A stretch of DNA of 64,000 bases from NCBI GenBank assembly GCA_009836625.1, contig VXVC01000001.1:62001-126000 (forward strand), given 5' to 3'. The position numbers were made by a program, and so were the translations under genes. This stretch comes from Holophagales bacterium. GTDB taxonomy: Bacteria; Acidobacteriota; Thermoanaerobaculia; Multivoradales; Multivoraceae. Each line of letters starts with the position of its first letter. Position 1 is the stretch's first letter. Below the pieces are notes generated by a model. The model worked only from the letters and a program-made list of their open reading frames with translations, was not told where the DNA came from and did no database searches. Shown piece by piece: positions 16,786-24,706 of the stretch.

Positions 16786-18242
16786 TGAACTGGCTCCGGC
16801 CGGCACTCGAAACCCGTTTCCCGTTCGAACGCCCGGGCTGCCCGCAGCGCAGTGCCGTCGGCGAACGGACGCGCCAGGATCTGAAGCCCGAGGGGGAGGC
16901 CACGGCTGTCGAGGCCGCAGGGGACCGAGATGCCCGGTATGCCGGCCAGGCTGGTCGGCGTCGTGAACACGTCCGAGAGGTACATCGCCAGCGGATCGTC
17001 GACCCGCTCGCCGAGTCTGAAGGCGCCGCCGGGGCTGGTCGGCGTCACCAGCAGTTCGGCCTGCTCGAAGGCGTCGGCGAATTGCTGTCGCAGGGCCCCG
17101 GCGATCCGCGCCGCGCGGCCGTAGTAGGCATCGTAGTAGCCCGAGGACAGGGCGAAGGTGCCGAGAATGATCCGCCGCTTGACCTCCGGGCCGAAGCCCT
17201 CGCTGCGACTGTCTGTGTACATCTCGCCGAGGGAGCGGGCGCCGGCGGCGCGGTGGCCGTACCGGCTGCCGTCGAATCGGGCGAGATTCGCGCTGGCCTC
17301 GCTGTTGGCGAGCACGTAGTAGGTGGCGACAGCCGTTTCGACCAGTGGGACGCTGACCTCGACCAGTTCCGCGCCGCAGCGCGCGAGTGCCTCGAGCGCC
17401 TGTTCGAAGCCGCGCGCCGCGTCACCCTCCAGCGAGGAAGTCCTGACCTCGCGGATTGTGCCGACCTTCAGCCCTTCAATGCCGTCCTCGATCGGTTCCA
17501 GAAAGTCACTGACCGGTTCTTCGCTGCAGGTGGAGTCCCGCGGGTCGGGTCCGGCTATGGCTCCGAGCGCGAGGGCCGCGTCTCGCACGTTGCGGGCTAG
17601 CGGTCCGATCTGGTCGAGTGAGGAGGCGAAGGCGACCAGACCGTAGCGCGAAACCCGGCCGTAGGTGGGCTTGACGCCGACCACGCCACAGAAGGCGGCC
17701 GGTTGCCGGATCGAGCCGCCGGTGTCCGAGCCCAGCGCGAGGGGCACCTCGGCCGCCGCGACCGCGGCCGCCGAGCCGCCGCTCGAGCCGCCGGGCGCCA
17801 TGGCCAGGTTCCAGGGATTGCGCGTCGTGGCCAGGGCCGAGTTCTCGCATGACGAGCCCATGGCGAACTCGTCCATGTTCACGCGACCGACGGGCACGGC
17901 GTCGGCAGCCACCAGGCGCTCAACGGCGCCTGCCGTGTAGGGCGCGCGGTAGCCGGCGAGGATGCGCGAGCCGCAGTTCAGTTCGTGCCCCGCCAGGGAC
18001 ATGTTGTCCTTCAGGGCCGTCGGTACGCCGGCGAGCGGACCGAGGGGCAACCCTTCGTCCCTCCGGCTGTCGATGCCGGCGGCTCGCTCGGTCGCTTCAT
18101 CCCGCCAGAGTTCGAGAAAGGCGCCAACGGAGCCGTCGGCCTTCTCGATCCGGGCGAACGCTGCTTCGACCGTATCGACCGCGTTCCGTTCCCCTGAACG
18201 GATCGCGGCTGCCAGTCCCTCCGCCGTCAACGGCTGCATCAC
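16782..18242 (-). CDS. gatA: Glutamyl-tRNA(Gln)/aspartyl-tRNA(Asn) amidotransferase subunit A
   Basis: Glutaminase subunit that supplies ammonia to convert Glu-tRNA(Gln) or Asp-tRNA(Asn). The 486-residue product is a complete amidase-signature enzyme with the catalytic triad Lys78 (ALKDN), cis-Ser153 and Ser177 (GGSSGGSAAA and SDTGGSIRQPA). It overlaps gatC by 4 bp upstream and the amidase by 4 bp downstream. gatB is not in the window and must lie elsewhere. Confidence 0.96.
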   Translation of the reverse strand: MMQPLTAEGLAAAIRSGERNAVDTVEAAFARIEKADGSVGAFLELWRDEATERAAGIDSRRDEGLPLGPLAGVPTALKDNMSLAGHELNCGSRILAGYRAPYTAGAVERLVAADAVPVGRVNMDEFAMGSSCENSALATTRNPWNLAMAPGGSSGGSAAAVAAAEVPLALGSDTGGSIRQPAAFCGVVGVKPTYGRVSRYGLVAFASSLDQIGPLARNVRDAALALGAIAGPDPRDSTCSEEPVSDFLEPIEDGIEGLKVGTIREVRTSSLEGDAARGFEQALEALARCGAELVEVSVPLVETAVATYYVLANSEASANLARFDGSRYGHRAAGARSLGEMYTDSRSEGFGPEVKRRIILGTFALSSGYYDAYYGRAARIAGALRQQFADAFEQAELLVTPTSPGGAFRLGERVDDPLAMYLSDVFTTPTSLAGIPGISVPCGLDSRGLPLGLQILARPFADGTALRAARAFERETGFECRPEPVQ

Positions 18243-18574
18243 TCGTCGCCGCCCGGCGTTGCCTTGACTTGCGGTACGAGCAGGAAGCGGTCGAGTGAGG
18301 CGGGTGCGTTGTCCAGGAACTGGTCGAGCAGGGGAGTTTCATCCAGGTCAGCGGGTCCTGCCGCGGCAGCCGGCCGGGGAAGGTCGTTGTCGGCGACGTC
18401 ACTGGCCGTTTCGGTCTCTTCGAATGAGGCGGCGCCGTCATCGAACTCGCGGAGCTGATCGATGTAGTCGACGATGTCGGAGAGCTGACCGGCGAACGTC
18501 GCTTCTTCGCGGGCCGAGATCCGCAGTCTTGCCAGCTCGGCAATCCGCCGGACCTCTTCGACACCTAGAGACAC
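18239..18574 (-). CDS. gatC: Glutamyl-tRNA(Gln)/aspartyl-tRNA(Asn) amidotransferase subunit C
   Basis: Small belt-like subunit that clamps GatA to GatB. The 111-residue product has VEEVRRIAELARLRIS at the N-terminus, the LSDIVDYIDQLREFD helix, and a C-terminal LDQFLDNAPASLDRFLLVPQV similar to the DxxPxxxxxxxxFxVPxV ending of GatC. It is slightly longer than the usual ~95 residues through an acidic central linker. ATGA overlap with gatA supports the call. Confidence 0.93.
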   Translation of the reverse strand: MSLGVEEVRRIAELARLRISAREEATFAGQLSDIVDYIDQLREFDDGAASFEETETASDVADNDLPRPAAAAGPADLDETPLLDQFLDNAPASLDRFLLVPQVKATPGGDE

Positions 18575-18597
18575 TTCGCTATAAGTCTAGCAGGTGC

Positions 18598-18684
18598 GCG
18601 GGTCCTCTGACCCGCTGCCGCCGCAGGCAGGTGACCCCGGGTCTTCTGACCCGGGGGAGAGAACGCGCCGGCCGTCAGGCCGGC
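18598..18684. repeat. Cluster of three tetraloop hairpins between greA-like gene and gatC
   Basis: Three perfect hairpins lie in the 136-bp gap: GCGGGTC-CTCT-GACCCGC (18598-18615), CCCCGGGTC-TTCT-GACCCGGGG (18635-18656) and GCCGGCC-GTCA-GGCCGGC (18667-18684). They lie downstream of the greA-like stop on the minus strand, so they may terminate that transcript. A near-identical copy of the first one, including its GTGCGC lead-in, occurs at 51734-51754, so this is a dispersed element and not only a local terminator. Confidence 0.7.
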
Positions 18685-18710
18685 TCTATCTTGGTGGCGT
18701 CAGGCGGCTC

Positions 18711-20774
18711 CTAACCGCTCGCGGGAATCGTCTCGATCGCGCGCAGCGTGAACGTCTCGCCGTCCAGCTCTACACGTGCTCCGGGCTCCGACCCCAGGAG
18801 ACGGCCGGCGAGGTCCGACTCGTACGAGATGATTCCCCGTTCCGGCGCGCTCTCCCAGGGACCGAGGATGGTCAGGGTGCGCTGTTCGCCGCTGTCCGAC
18901 TCGAGTGTTGCCCGGTTACCGATGCGCAGTCGGTCGCAGGCGGCGCTCGTGACGTCGATCGGCGTCGAGCGCTGCAGGTCCTGCTGCAGTTGGGTTGCCA
19001 GGGCTGTGAGGTACTCGTGGCGTTGTCGCGCGGACTTGTACTCGAAGTTCTCGCGCAGGTCGCCGAGAGCGCGCGCCTCCTCGATCGCCTTGCGATTCGC
19101 CGGAATCTCCTCCTTGACCAGCTCCCGCAGCTTCTCGCGCTGCGCCTCGATCGAGGCTGGCAGTGCGTAGAGGTCGTCGCTGCCGCTGTCCTGGTCCGCC
19201 TGAAGGTCGGGGAACTTCAGGTGGAGGGCTGCCAGCAGGGGTTCCCGGCGGTAGTCCTCGAGCGCTGCATGACGGATCGCGACGTCGGCCTGACGAGCCT
19301 CGTCGAGGGTCAACTCCGGAAGGAGCTTGGGCGCGGTGCCGCCGGAATCGAACAGGGTCTTGATCCGGGCGCGGAAAGGGGCGAAGGCATCGTGCCGCAG
19401 CGCCTGGATCAGCAGGTTCAGGAGGCGGCTCTGCCGACCTTGCCGCAGCGACGGCTCGGAGGCGGCCCGTTCGACCAGCCAGGTAAAGGCCGCGGGAGTG
19501 CGGTGAGGCTGGACCTGGGCGCGAGCGGCGCAGCGGCTCAGCGTCTCCTCGTCCAGCACCGCGGCGATTGAGTCGATCGCCTTCGTGTCGGATTCCAGCA
19601 GGAAGCGTCGTTCGAGCACCTCGAGCCAGTCGTCCCGGCAGGCCGGGAGCAGGGCGTAGCCCTGTTCTCGGGCGGCACGCTGGTCTAGCGACGCAAAGAA
19701 CTCCAACGGATCCGGGAGGTTCCGCAGCAGGTCCTCGGCTGGCCAGGAGGGCTCGGCGCCGAAGCGCTCGAGGGCGTAGCGGACTTCGAAGGCGAGCGGG
19801 GGCTGAGCGTCCCTGAGTGCGCGGCTGAGGCGATCGAGCGCCTCCGCCATCCGGCCTCGGAGTTCCTGCGACTGGTTGGCCGCGCGTCGCAGGAGCCCGA
19901 CCTTCTGCCGGTTCGGCGCGGCCTGGAACTCGCGCCAGAGCGATTCCTCCGCGTCAGTTGCCTCGAGCCACTGGTAAGTCTGCCGGGGACCGCCGGAGGC
20001 CAGCACCTGCGGCTGCTTCCGCGCGCTGGTCCACCAGCTCGACCACCGCCGTTCGGGGATGATGCCGACAACGATGACCTTGACTTCGGCGCCGGTCAGC
20101 GGTCGGTCGTAGCTCTTGAGTGTTCGTTCCAGCAATTCCGTGGGCTTGAGCCCCTCGAGCTGCTCCGGCTCTTCCAGCTTCTGGCGGAGCACGTGCCCTT
20201 CGGGCAGCAGCTTGAGCATCTTGCCGGCTGCCCGAAAACCGACCGACACTCCGTTTGCCTTCTCCAGGTCCACCTTGAAGACGTGGAGTGGCATGTTGAC
20301 TTCGGCGATTCGGCCGGCGCCTCGACCTTCCATCTCCACGATGTCGCCAGGCCGGAACGCCAGCAGGTTGCGGAGCCGGTCCACCTTGTCCCAGAGCTTG
20401 CTCGCGTGTCCGCGTCCCTGATCGAGGTTGAGATCCTGAAGCAGGCCGTTCAGGTCGGACTCGCGGTCGCGGTAGAGCTCGTGCAGGGTGTCGAGAACGG
20501 TGTCGTAGACCTGTCCGCTGCGCACGAAGTAGTGCGCGGCGCCGCGGACGAGATCCAGGCGTGCGGCCCACATGCCGCGTTCCCGGAGTTGATCGTCAAG
20601 CAGTTCGAGGAGCGTTCCCACACGATCCTCTTCACCCAGTCGAACCAGGCCCTTGGTAATGGCGAGGAACTGCTCGACCTCGATCTCGCCTTCGATCGCG
20701 ACCAGCCAGTCCGCTTCTACTGCGTCGATGTCACCGCGCGCCAGGCTGTCTTGAGTGCTTTGCGGGATCCTCAT
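18711..20774 (-). CDS. Large GreA-domain transcript cleavage/elongation factor
   Basis: A 687-residue protein whose last ~160 residues are a GreA unit: an N-terminal coiled coil with the acidic tip motif GDLRENFEYKSAR (about 570-583) that stimulates RNA cleavage by stalled polymerase, then the FKBP-like domain with YESDLAGRLLGSEPGARVEL. The first ~520 residues are mostly helical and repeat-like; residues ~140-195 (FRPGDIVEMEGRGAGRIAEV onward) look like a CarD/Tudor-type beta domain. Long GreA forms are known, for example in Chlamydia. No ordinary short GreA is in the window. Confidence 0.82.
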   Translation of the reverse strand: MRIPQSTQDSLARGDIDAVEADWLVAIEGEIEVEQFLAITKGLVRLGEEDRVGTLLELLDDQLRERGMWAARLDLVRGAAHYFVRSGQVYDTVLDTLHELYRDRESDLNGLLQDLNLDQGRGHASKLWDKVDRLRNLLAFRPGDIVEMEGRGAGRIAEVNMPLHVFKVDLEKANGVSVGFRAAGKMLKLLPEGHVLRQKLEEPEQLEGLKPTELLERTLKSYDRPLTGAEVKVIVVGIIPERRWSSWWTSARKQPQVLASGGPRQTYQWLEATDAEESLWREFQAAPNRQKVGLLRRAANQSQELRGRMAEALDRLSRALRDAQPPLAFEVRYALERFGAEPSWPAEDLLRNLPDPLEFFASLDQRAAREQGYALLPACRDDWLEVLERRFLLESDTKAIDSIAAVLDEETLSRCAARAQVQPHRTPAAFTWLVERAASEPSLRQGRQSRLLNLLIQALRHDAFAPFRARIKTLFDSGGTAPKLLPELTLDEARQADVAIRHAALEDYRREPLLAALHLKFPDLQADQDSGSDDLYALPASIEAQREKLRELVKEEIPANRKAIEEARALGDLRENFEYKSARQRHEYLTALATQLQQDLQRSTPIDVTSAACDRLRIGNRATLESDSGEQRTLTILGPWESAPERGIISYESDLAGRLLGSEPGARVELDGETFTLRAIETIPASG

Positions 20775-20913
20775 GCGGTAGCCGGCGTGGCCTGCGGGGA
20801 GCGCGCCCGCGGCAACGGTGCGTCAACTGGACCGGTGATGGTATCAGCCGCGGCGGGTGTGAAGGGGGTTACAATGGCGTACAGCGAATGCCACATTGGG
20901 CAGAGGCGGCGAG

Positions 20914-21690
20914 ATGAGCGAGCAGAATCCGGCGCCTGAGGAACTTCAGGCGTCCGAGCAGGACCAGGCGCCCGAGGCCAGGTACGAACGGGAGTCTTTC
21001 GGCTCCTGGCTCCGCGGCCAGCGCGAGGTCCGTCGCGTCGACCTGGAGACGATCGCGCAGTCCAGCAAGATCAACATCCGCTACCTCGAGTTACTCGAGG
21101 AGGACCGCTTCGACCTCCTGCCCGCCTCCATCTTCGTTCGGGGCTTTCTGCGGGAGTACGCCCGGATCGTCGGCCTCGACCCGGACGAGGTCCTCAACTT
21201 CTATCTCGTCGCTTCGGCGGGAGGTGAGTACGACGGGTCCACCGAAGCAGCCGCCAGCTCCGCGTCGACGTGGCAGGCCGGGCGAACGGTGGCGGTCCTC
21301 GCCGGTCTGGCCTTGGTCGCGGCCGCGATCGTCTGGTTTACCGCCATGGACCGGGATCCCGGCGAGGACATGGAGACGATGGCGCCCCCGGTGACCGAGA
21401 CAGTGCCGGAACTGCCTCCAGCCGAGCCGCTGCCGGCGCGTGCCTTGCGGGTCACGATGGAGTTCCAGGGAACGAGCTGGGTGGACGTCTACGCGGACGG
21501 CGATCGAACGGTCAGCGAGCTGCGGGTGCAGGGAGAGTCGCTGACCGTCACGGCCGACGAGGAGGTGCGGCTTACCCTGAGCAGCGTGGCTGTGACGACG
21601 ATCGAAGTGAACGGCGAGCCCTTCGAGCACGGAGCGGTCGACGACGAGGAGATCGTGATCTCCGCTCCGGAGCAGGACTCCACTCCCTAG
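20914..21690 (+). CDS. RodZ-like membrane protein with N-terminal helix-turn-helix
   Basis: A 258-residue protein: acidic N-terminus, a HTH_25-type domain (SFGSWLRGQREVRRVDLETI, then YLELLEEDRFDLLPASIFVRG near residues 48-70), a single membrane segment TVAVLAGLALVAAAIVWF near 125, a Pro/Glu-rich linker and a C-terminal beta domain of the DUF4115 kind. This is the architecture of RodZ, which links MreB to the cell-elongation machinery. ATG 20914 is preferred over 20896. A TACAAT hexamer at 20870-20875 is a possible -10 element. Confidence 0.82.
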   Translation: MSEQNPAPEELQASEQDQAPEARYERESFGSWLRGQREVRRVDLETIAQSSKINIRYLELLEEDRFDLLPASIFVRGFLREYARIVGLDPDEVLNFYLVASAGGEYDGSTEAAASSASTWQAGRTVAVLAGLALVAAAIVWFTAMDRDPGEDMETMAPPVTETVPELPPAEPLPARALRVTMEFQGTSWVDVYADGDRTVSELRVQGESLTVTADEEVRLTLSSVAVTTIEVNGEPFEHGAVDDEEIVISAPEQDSTP

Positions 21691-21714
21691 CGCTTCGCGG
21701 TTGGGCGCGCACGC

Positions 21715-21743
21715 TGGACTTCCGGACTGGGTAACCGTATCCT
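21715..21743 (+). promoter_or_regulatory. Candidate promoter of tRNA-Pro
   Basis: TGGACT (21715-21720), a 17-bp spacer, then TATCCT (21738-21743), 4/6 matches each to the sigma-70 consensus. It lies 15 bp before the mature tRNA 5' end and just after the stop of the RodZ-like gene, the expected place for an independent tRNA promoter. Confidence 0.4.
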
Positions 21744-21758
21744 GCGGGGCCGGTGCGG

Positions 21759-21835
21759 CGGGGCGTAGCTCAGCCTGGTAGAGCGCACGGTTCGGGACCG
21801 TGAGGCCGGAGGTTCAAATCCTCTCGCCCCGACCA
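21759..21835 (+). tRNA. tRNA-Pro (anticodon CGG)
   Basis: A 77-nt cloverleaf with encoded CCA. The 7-bp acceptor stem is CGGGGCG (21759-21765) with CGCCCCG (21825-21831), discriminator A, then CCA. The D arm contains TAGCTCAGCCTGGTAGAGC, the anticodon stem CACGG/CCGTG encloses the loop TTCGGGA (anticodon CGG, decoding CCG), and the T arm has GGTTCAAATCC. The acceptor starting with C1-G72 is typical for bacterial proline tRNA. Confidence 0.97.
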
Positions 21836-21872
21836 TGTCTTCGGCCGCTTGCGGTCAAGTAGACTGTTGGCG

Positions 21873-23255
21873 ATGAACGCTCCGAAACTGGCAGGTTCGG
21901 CGCGGCTGATCCTCGCCTGCACCCTGATCCTCCTTCCGCTGGCGCTGCTCGCTGCTGGACCGGAGTCGGAGGCGGCAACGCCGGCCGACGGGGACGCGGC
22001 CAACGCCTCCGACCTCGAAGCGGAGGCCGGGCCGGAGGTCATCGTCGCGAGGATCGACTCGGCGATCCAGGTCGTCGTGGCCGAGTTCATGGAGCAGGTG
22101 ACCGAGGAGGCGGACCTGGCCGGTGCCGAGGCGCTGGTCGTAGAGTTGTCGACGCCGGGCGGCGAGATGCAGGCGATGCGAGCCGTCTTCACCGCGTTTC
22201 TGGAGGCCGATACGCCGGTCGTCGTCTACGTCTCGCCGAGCGGCGCCCAGGCCGCGTCGGCCGGCTTCTTCATCCTGCTCGGCGCCGACGTTGCCGCGAT
22301 GGCGCCCGGCACGAACACGGGCGCCGCCCATCCCGTGGCCGGCGGCGGCGGCGACATTCCGGGCGCGATGGGCGACAAGGTGACCCAGGACGCGGCGGCG
22401 ACCGCCCGTTCGCTCGCGGCCCGTAGCGGCCGCGACCAGAAGCTCGCCGAGGAGGCGGTTACGGAGAGCAGGTCGTTCTCGGCCGAGGAGGCCCTCGAAG
22501 CGGGCCTTGTCGATCTGGTGGCCCCCAGCCTGCAGTCGCTGCTGGTCGAGCTCGACGGTCGCGTGGTCGAGAAGCGCGGCGAGGAGAGGACGCTCCAGAC
22601 CCGCGACGCTTCGGTCCGCCGCGTCGAGATGTCCGCCTTTCAGCGGATCCGTTCGACGATCGCGCACCCGAACATCGCGATCCTGCTCATGTCCCTGGGC
22701 TCGATCGGTCTCATCTTCGAGATCACCCACCCGGGCGCGATCTTCCCGGGTGTGGTCGGCGCCATCTGCCTGATCCTGGGGCTTTGGGCGATGTCCGTGC
22801 TGCCGATCAACTACGCCGGGCTGGCGCTGCTCCTGCTGGCCGGCGTTCTCTGGGTGCTGGAGATCAAGATCCCGAGCTTCGGCATGCTGACCCTGGCCGG
22901 CGCGATCTCGTTCTGTCTCGGGGCGATGATGCTGTTTCGGGACGCCGATCCCGCGCTGCGGGCGAGCCTGAATCTGATCGTGGCGATCGGCATCACGGTC
23001 GGGCTCGTGACGCTCGGCCTCGGCCGTCTGGCGCTCAAGGCGCAGTTCAGGCGGGTGGCGACCGGCAGCGAGGGCCTGCTCGACGAACTTGGTTTGGTGA
23101 GCAGCGGCATCACCGCCGGCGCGCCGGGCAAGGTCCGGTTGCACGGCGAGATCTGGAACGCGGAGGCGGATGTGGCGGTCGCCGAGGGCGACCGCGTTCG
23201 GGTCGTCCAGGTGGACGGGATGACCCTGCGCGTCGAACCGGTCGGGGACACCTGA
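21873..23255 (+). CDS. nfeD: NfeD-family ClpP-class membrane serine protease
   Basis: A 460-residue membrane protein: signal/anchor (LILACTLILLPLALLAAG), a periplasmic ClpP-class Ser-Lys protease domain with nucleophile Ser129 (in GAQAASAG) and base Lys169 (GDKVTQDAAATARSL), several membrane segments (about residues 265-395), and a C-terminal NfeD OB-fold ending in VQVDGMTLRVEPV. The next gene is a stomatin/slipin; the nfeD-slipin pair is a widely conserved operon in which the protease is thought to act on the stomatin-like partner. Confidence 0.93.
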   Translation: MNAPKLAGSARLILACTLILLPLALLAAGPESEAATPADGDAANASDLEAEAGPEVIVARIDSAIQVVVAEFMEQVTEEADLAGAEALVVELSTPGGEMQAMRAVFTAFLEADTPVVVYVSPSGAQAASAGFFILLGADVAAMAPGTNTGAAHPVAGGGGDIPGAMGDKVTQDAAATARSLAARSGRDQKLAEEAVTESRSFSAEEALEAGLVDLVAPSLQSLLVELDGRVVEKRGEERTLQTRDASVRRVEMSAFQRIRSTIAHPNIAILLMSLGSIGLIFEITHPGAIFPGVVGAICLILGLWAMSVLPINYAGLALLLLAGVLWVLEIKIPSFGMLTLAGAISFCLGAMMLFRDADPALRASLNLIVAIGITVGLVTLGLGRLALKAQFRRVATGSEGLLDELGLVSSGITAGAPGKVRLHGEIWNAEADVAVAEGDRVRVVQVDGMTLRVEPVGDT

Positions 23256-23283
23256 TCACACTCTTGAAAGGACCTGAACCCGT

Positions 23284-24063
23284 ATGACCACCCTTCCGTT
23301 CATTGGCTTCCTCGTCGTGGCGGGCCTCTTCCTGCTCACCCGGTGGATCAACATCATGGCCGAGTACGAGCGTGCCGTCGTGTTTCGGCTGGGCCGGATC
23401 CTGGAAAAGCCGAAGGGCCCCGGCCTGGTGCTCATCCTCTGGCCGATCGACCGCATGGTCAAGGTCTCGCTGCGCACGGTGGTGCTCGACGTGCCGCCCC
23501 AGGACATCATCACCAAGGACAACGTCTCCGTGAAGGTGAACGCGGTCGTCTACTTCCGCGTGCTGGAACCGACCAAGGCGATCGTGGAAGTCGAGAACTT
23601 CCTGTTCGCGACGAGTCAGTTGGCGCAGACCACGCTGCGTTCGATCCTCGGCCAGACCGAGCTCGATCAGTTGCTGAGCGAGCGGGAGACTTTGAACGAC
23701 CAGCTCCAGACGGTGATCGACCAGCAGACCGACCCCTGGGGCATCAAGGTCTCCATGGTCGAGGTCAAGCACGTCGACCTGCCGCAGGAGATGCAGCGCG
23801 CGATGGCCAAGCAGGCCGAGGCGGAGCGCGAGAAGCGCGCCAAGGTGATTCACGCGAGCGGTGAGCTCCAGGCCTCCGAGTCGCTCGCGCAGGCGGCCAA
23901 TGCGATCAGCGCGAATCCGGTGACGCTCCAACTGCGCTACCTGCAGACCCTCTCGGACATCGCTACGGAACGGAACTCGACCATTCTCTTCCCGCTGCCG
24001 CTTGAGCTGCTGAGGGCCTTCGGCTCCTTCATGAGCGGGAAGCCGCAAGAACCCAAAGAGTGA
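23284..24063 (+). CDS. Slipin (stomatin-like SPFH-domain membrane protein)
   Basis: A 259-residue protein with one N-terminal membrane segment ([19 protein letters not shown]) followed by an SPFH/band-7 domain: [13 protein letters not shown] near residue 28, [11 protein letters not shown] near 83, then a coiled-coil rich in [18 protein letters not shown]. Such proteins form oligomeric membrane scaffolds. It follows nfeD by 28 bp and overlaps the SPOR gene by 4 bp, so the three probably form one operon. Confidence 0.94.
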   Translation: MTTLPFIGFLVVAGLFLLTRWINIMAEYERAVVFRLGRILEKPKGPGLVLILWPIDRMVKVSLRTVVLDVPPQDIITKDNVSVKVNAVVYFRVLEPTKAIVEVENFLFATSQLAQTTLRSILGQTELDQLLSERETLNDQLQTVIDQQTDPWGIKVSMVEVKHVDLPQEMQRAMAKQAEAEREKRAKVIHASGELQASESLAQAANAISANPVTLQLRYLQTLSDIATERNSTILFPLPLELLRAFGSFMSGKPQEPKE

Positions 24064-24599
24064 GTCGCGAACCCTACGAACCGTATGAGGTCACCCTCAG
24101 TAACACCCAGATCGCGGCGTTCGTAGCACTTCTGGTCCTGGCGGTCGTGGGCGCCTTCGCGGCGGGAGCGTGGTGGGGTCAGTCGAACGCCACGGACCTC
24201 GCCGGAGTGCAGGAGGAGGAGCCGGTCGCCTCCGAGCCGGCCCTGCCGCCGGCTGAACCGCCTGCCGTCGCCGCTGAAACGGAGCCGGCCGGGGTCGTCC
24301 GGTTCTTCGGAGCGGCCGACGATGAAGGCGCCGGCGCCGCCGACGCTCCCAGTCAGGCTGTGGGAACCGCTCTGGTCGTCCAGGTGTTCTCGAGCGCGGA
24401 CGTCGAACAGGCGGCTTCGGTGGAGCAGAAGCTGCGGGCGGACGGCCACCGCGCGTTCGTGTCGCCGCAGACGCTGGACGGTCAGGTGATGCAGCGGGTA
24501 CGGGTGGGGCCGTTCGACGACCAGGCCGCGGCCGCGGCCGCGGCGGAGCAACTCGCCAAGCAGTACGGACTCGAGACCTGGATCACCCCGAACAACTGA
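24060..24599 (+). CDS. SPOR-domain membrane protein
   Basis: A 179-residue protein: short cytoplasmic N-terminus, a membrane segment ([20 protein letters not shown] near residue 17), a Glu/Pro/Ala-rich linker, and a C-terminal SPOR domain from about residue 103 ([20 protein letters not shown] ... [20 protein letters not shown]). SPOR domains bind denuded septal peptidoglycan, so a role in cell division or envelope maintenance is likely. GTG 24060 overlaps the slipin stop (GTGA). Confidence 0.88.
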   Translation: MSREPYEPYEVTLSNTQIAAFVALLVLAVVGAFAAGAWWGQSNATDLAGVQEEEPVASEPALPPAEPPAVAAETEPAGVVRFFGAADDEGAGAADAPSQAVGTALVVQVFSSADVEQAASVEQKLRADGHRAFVSPQTLDGQVMQRVRVGPFDDQAAAAAAAEQLAKQYGLETWITPNN

Positions 24600-24706
24600 A
24601 CCGCACCCCGGTCGAACCGGCCGCGACTGATGGCTTTTTCCCGGGCAGGCTGGGGCAAGCGGCCGCGTCGCTCTGGTTCCAGCTTGGCCTGAGTCTCGGC
24701 GGCGGG

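Noticed and set aside
21759-21835. tRNA-Pro as integration site of a mobile element
   Set aside because: The 3' flank leads directly into nfeD-slipin; no integrase or duplicated tRNA end is visible.
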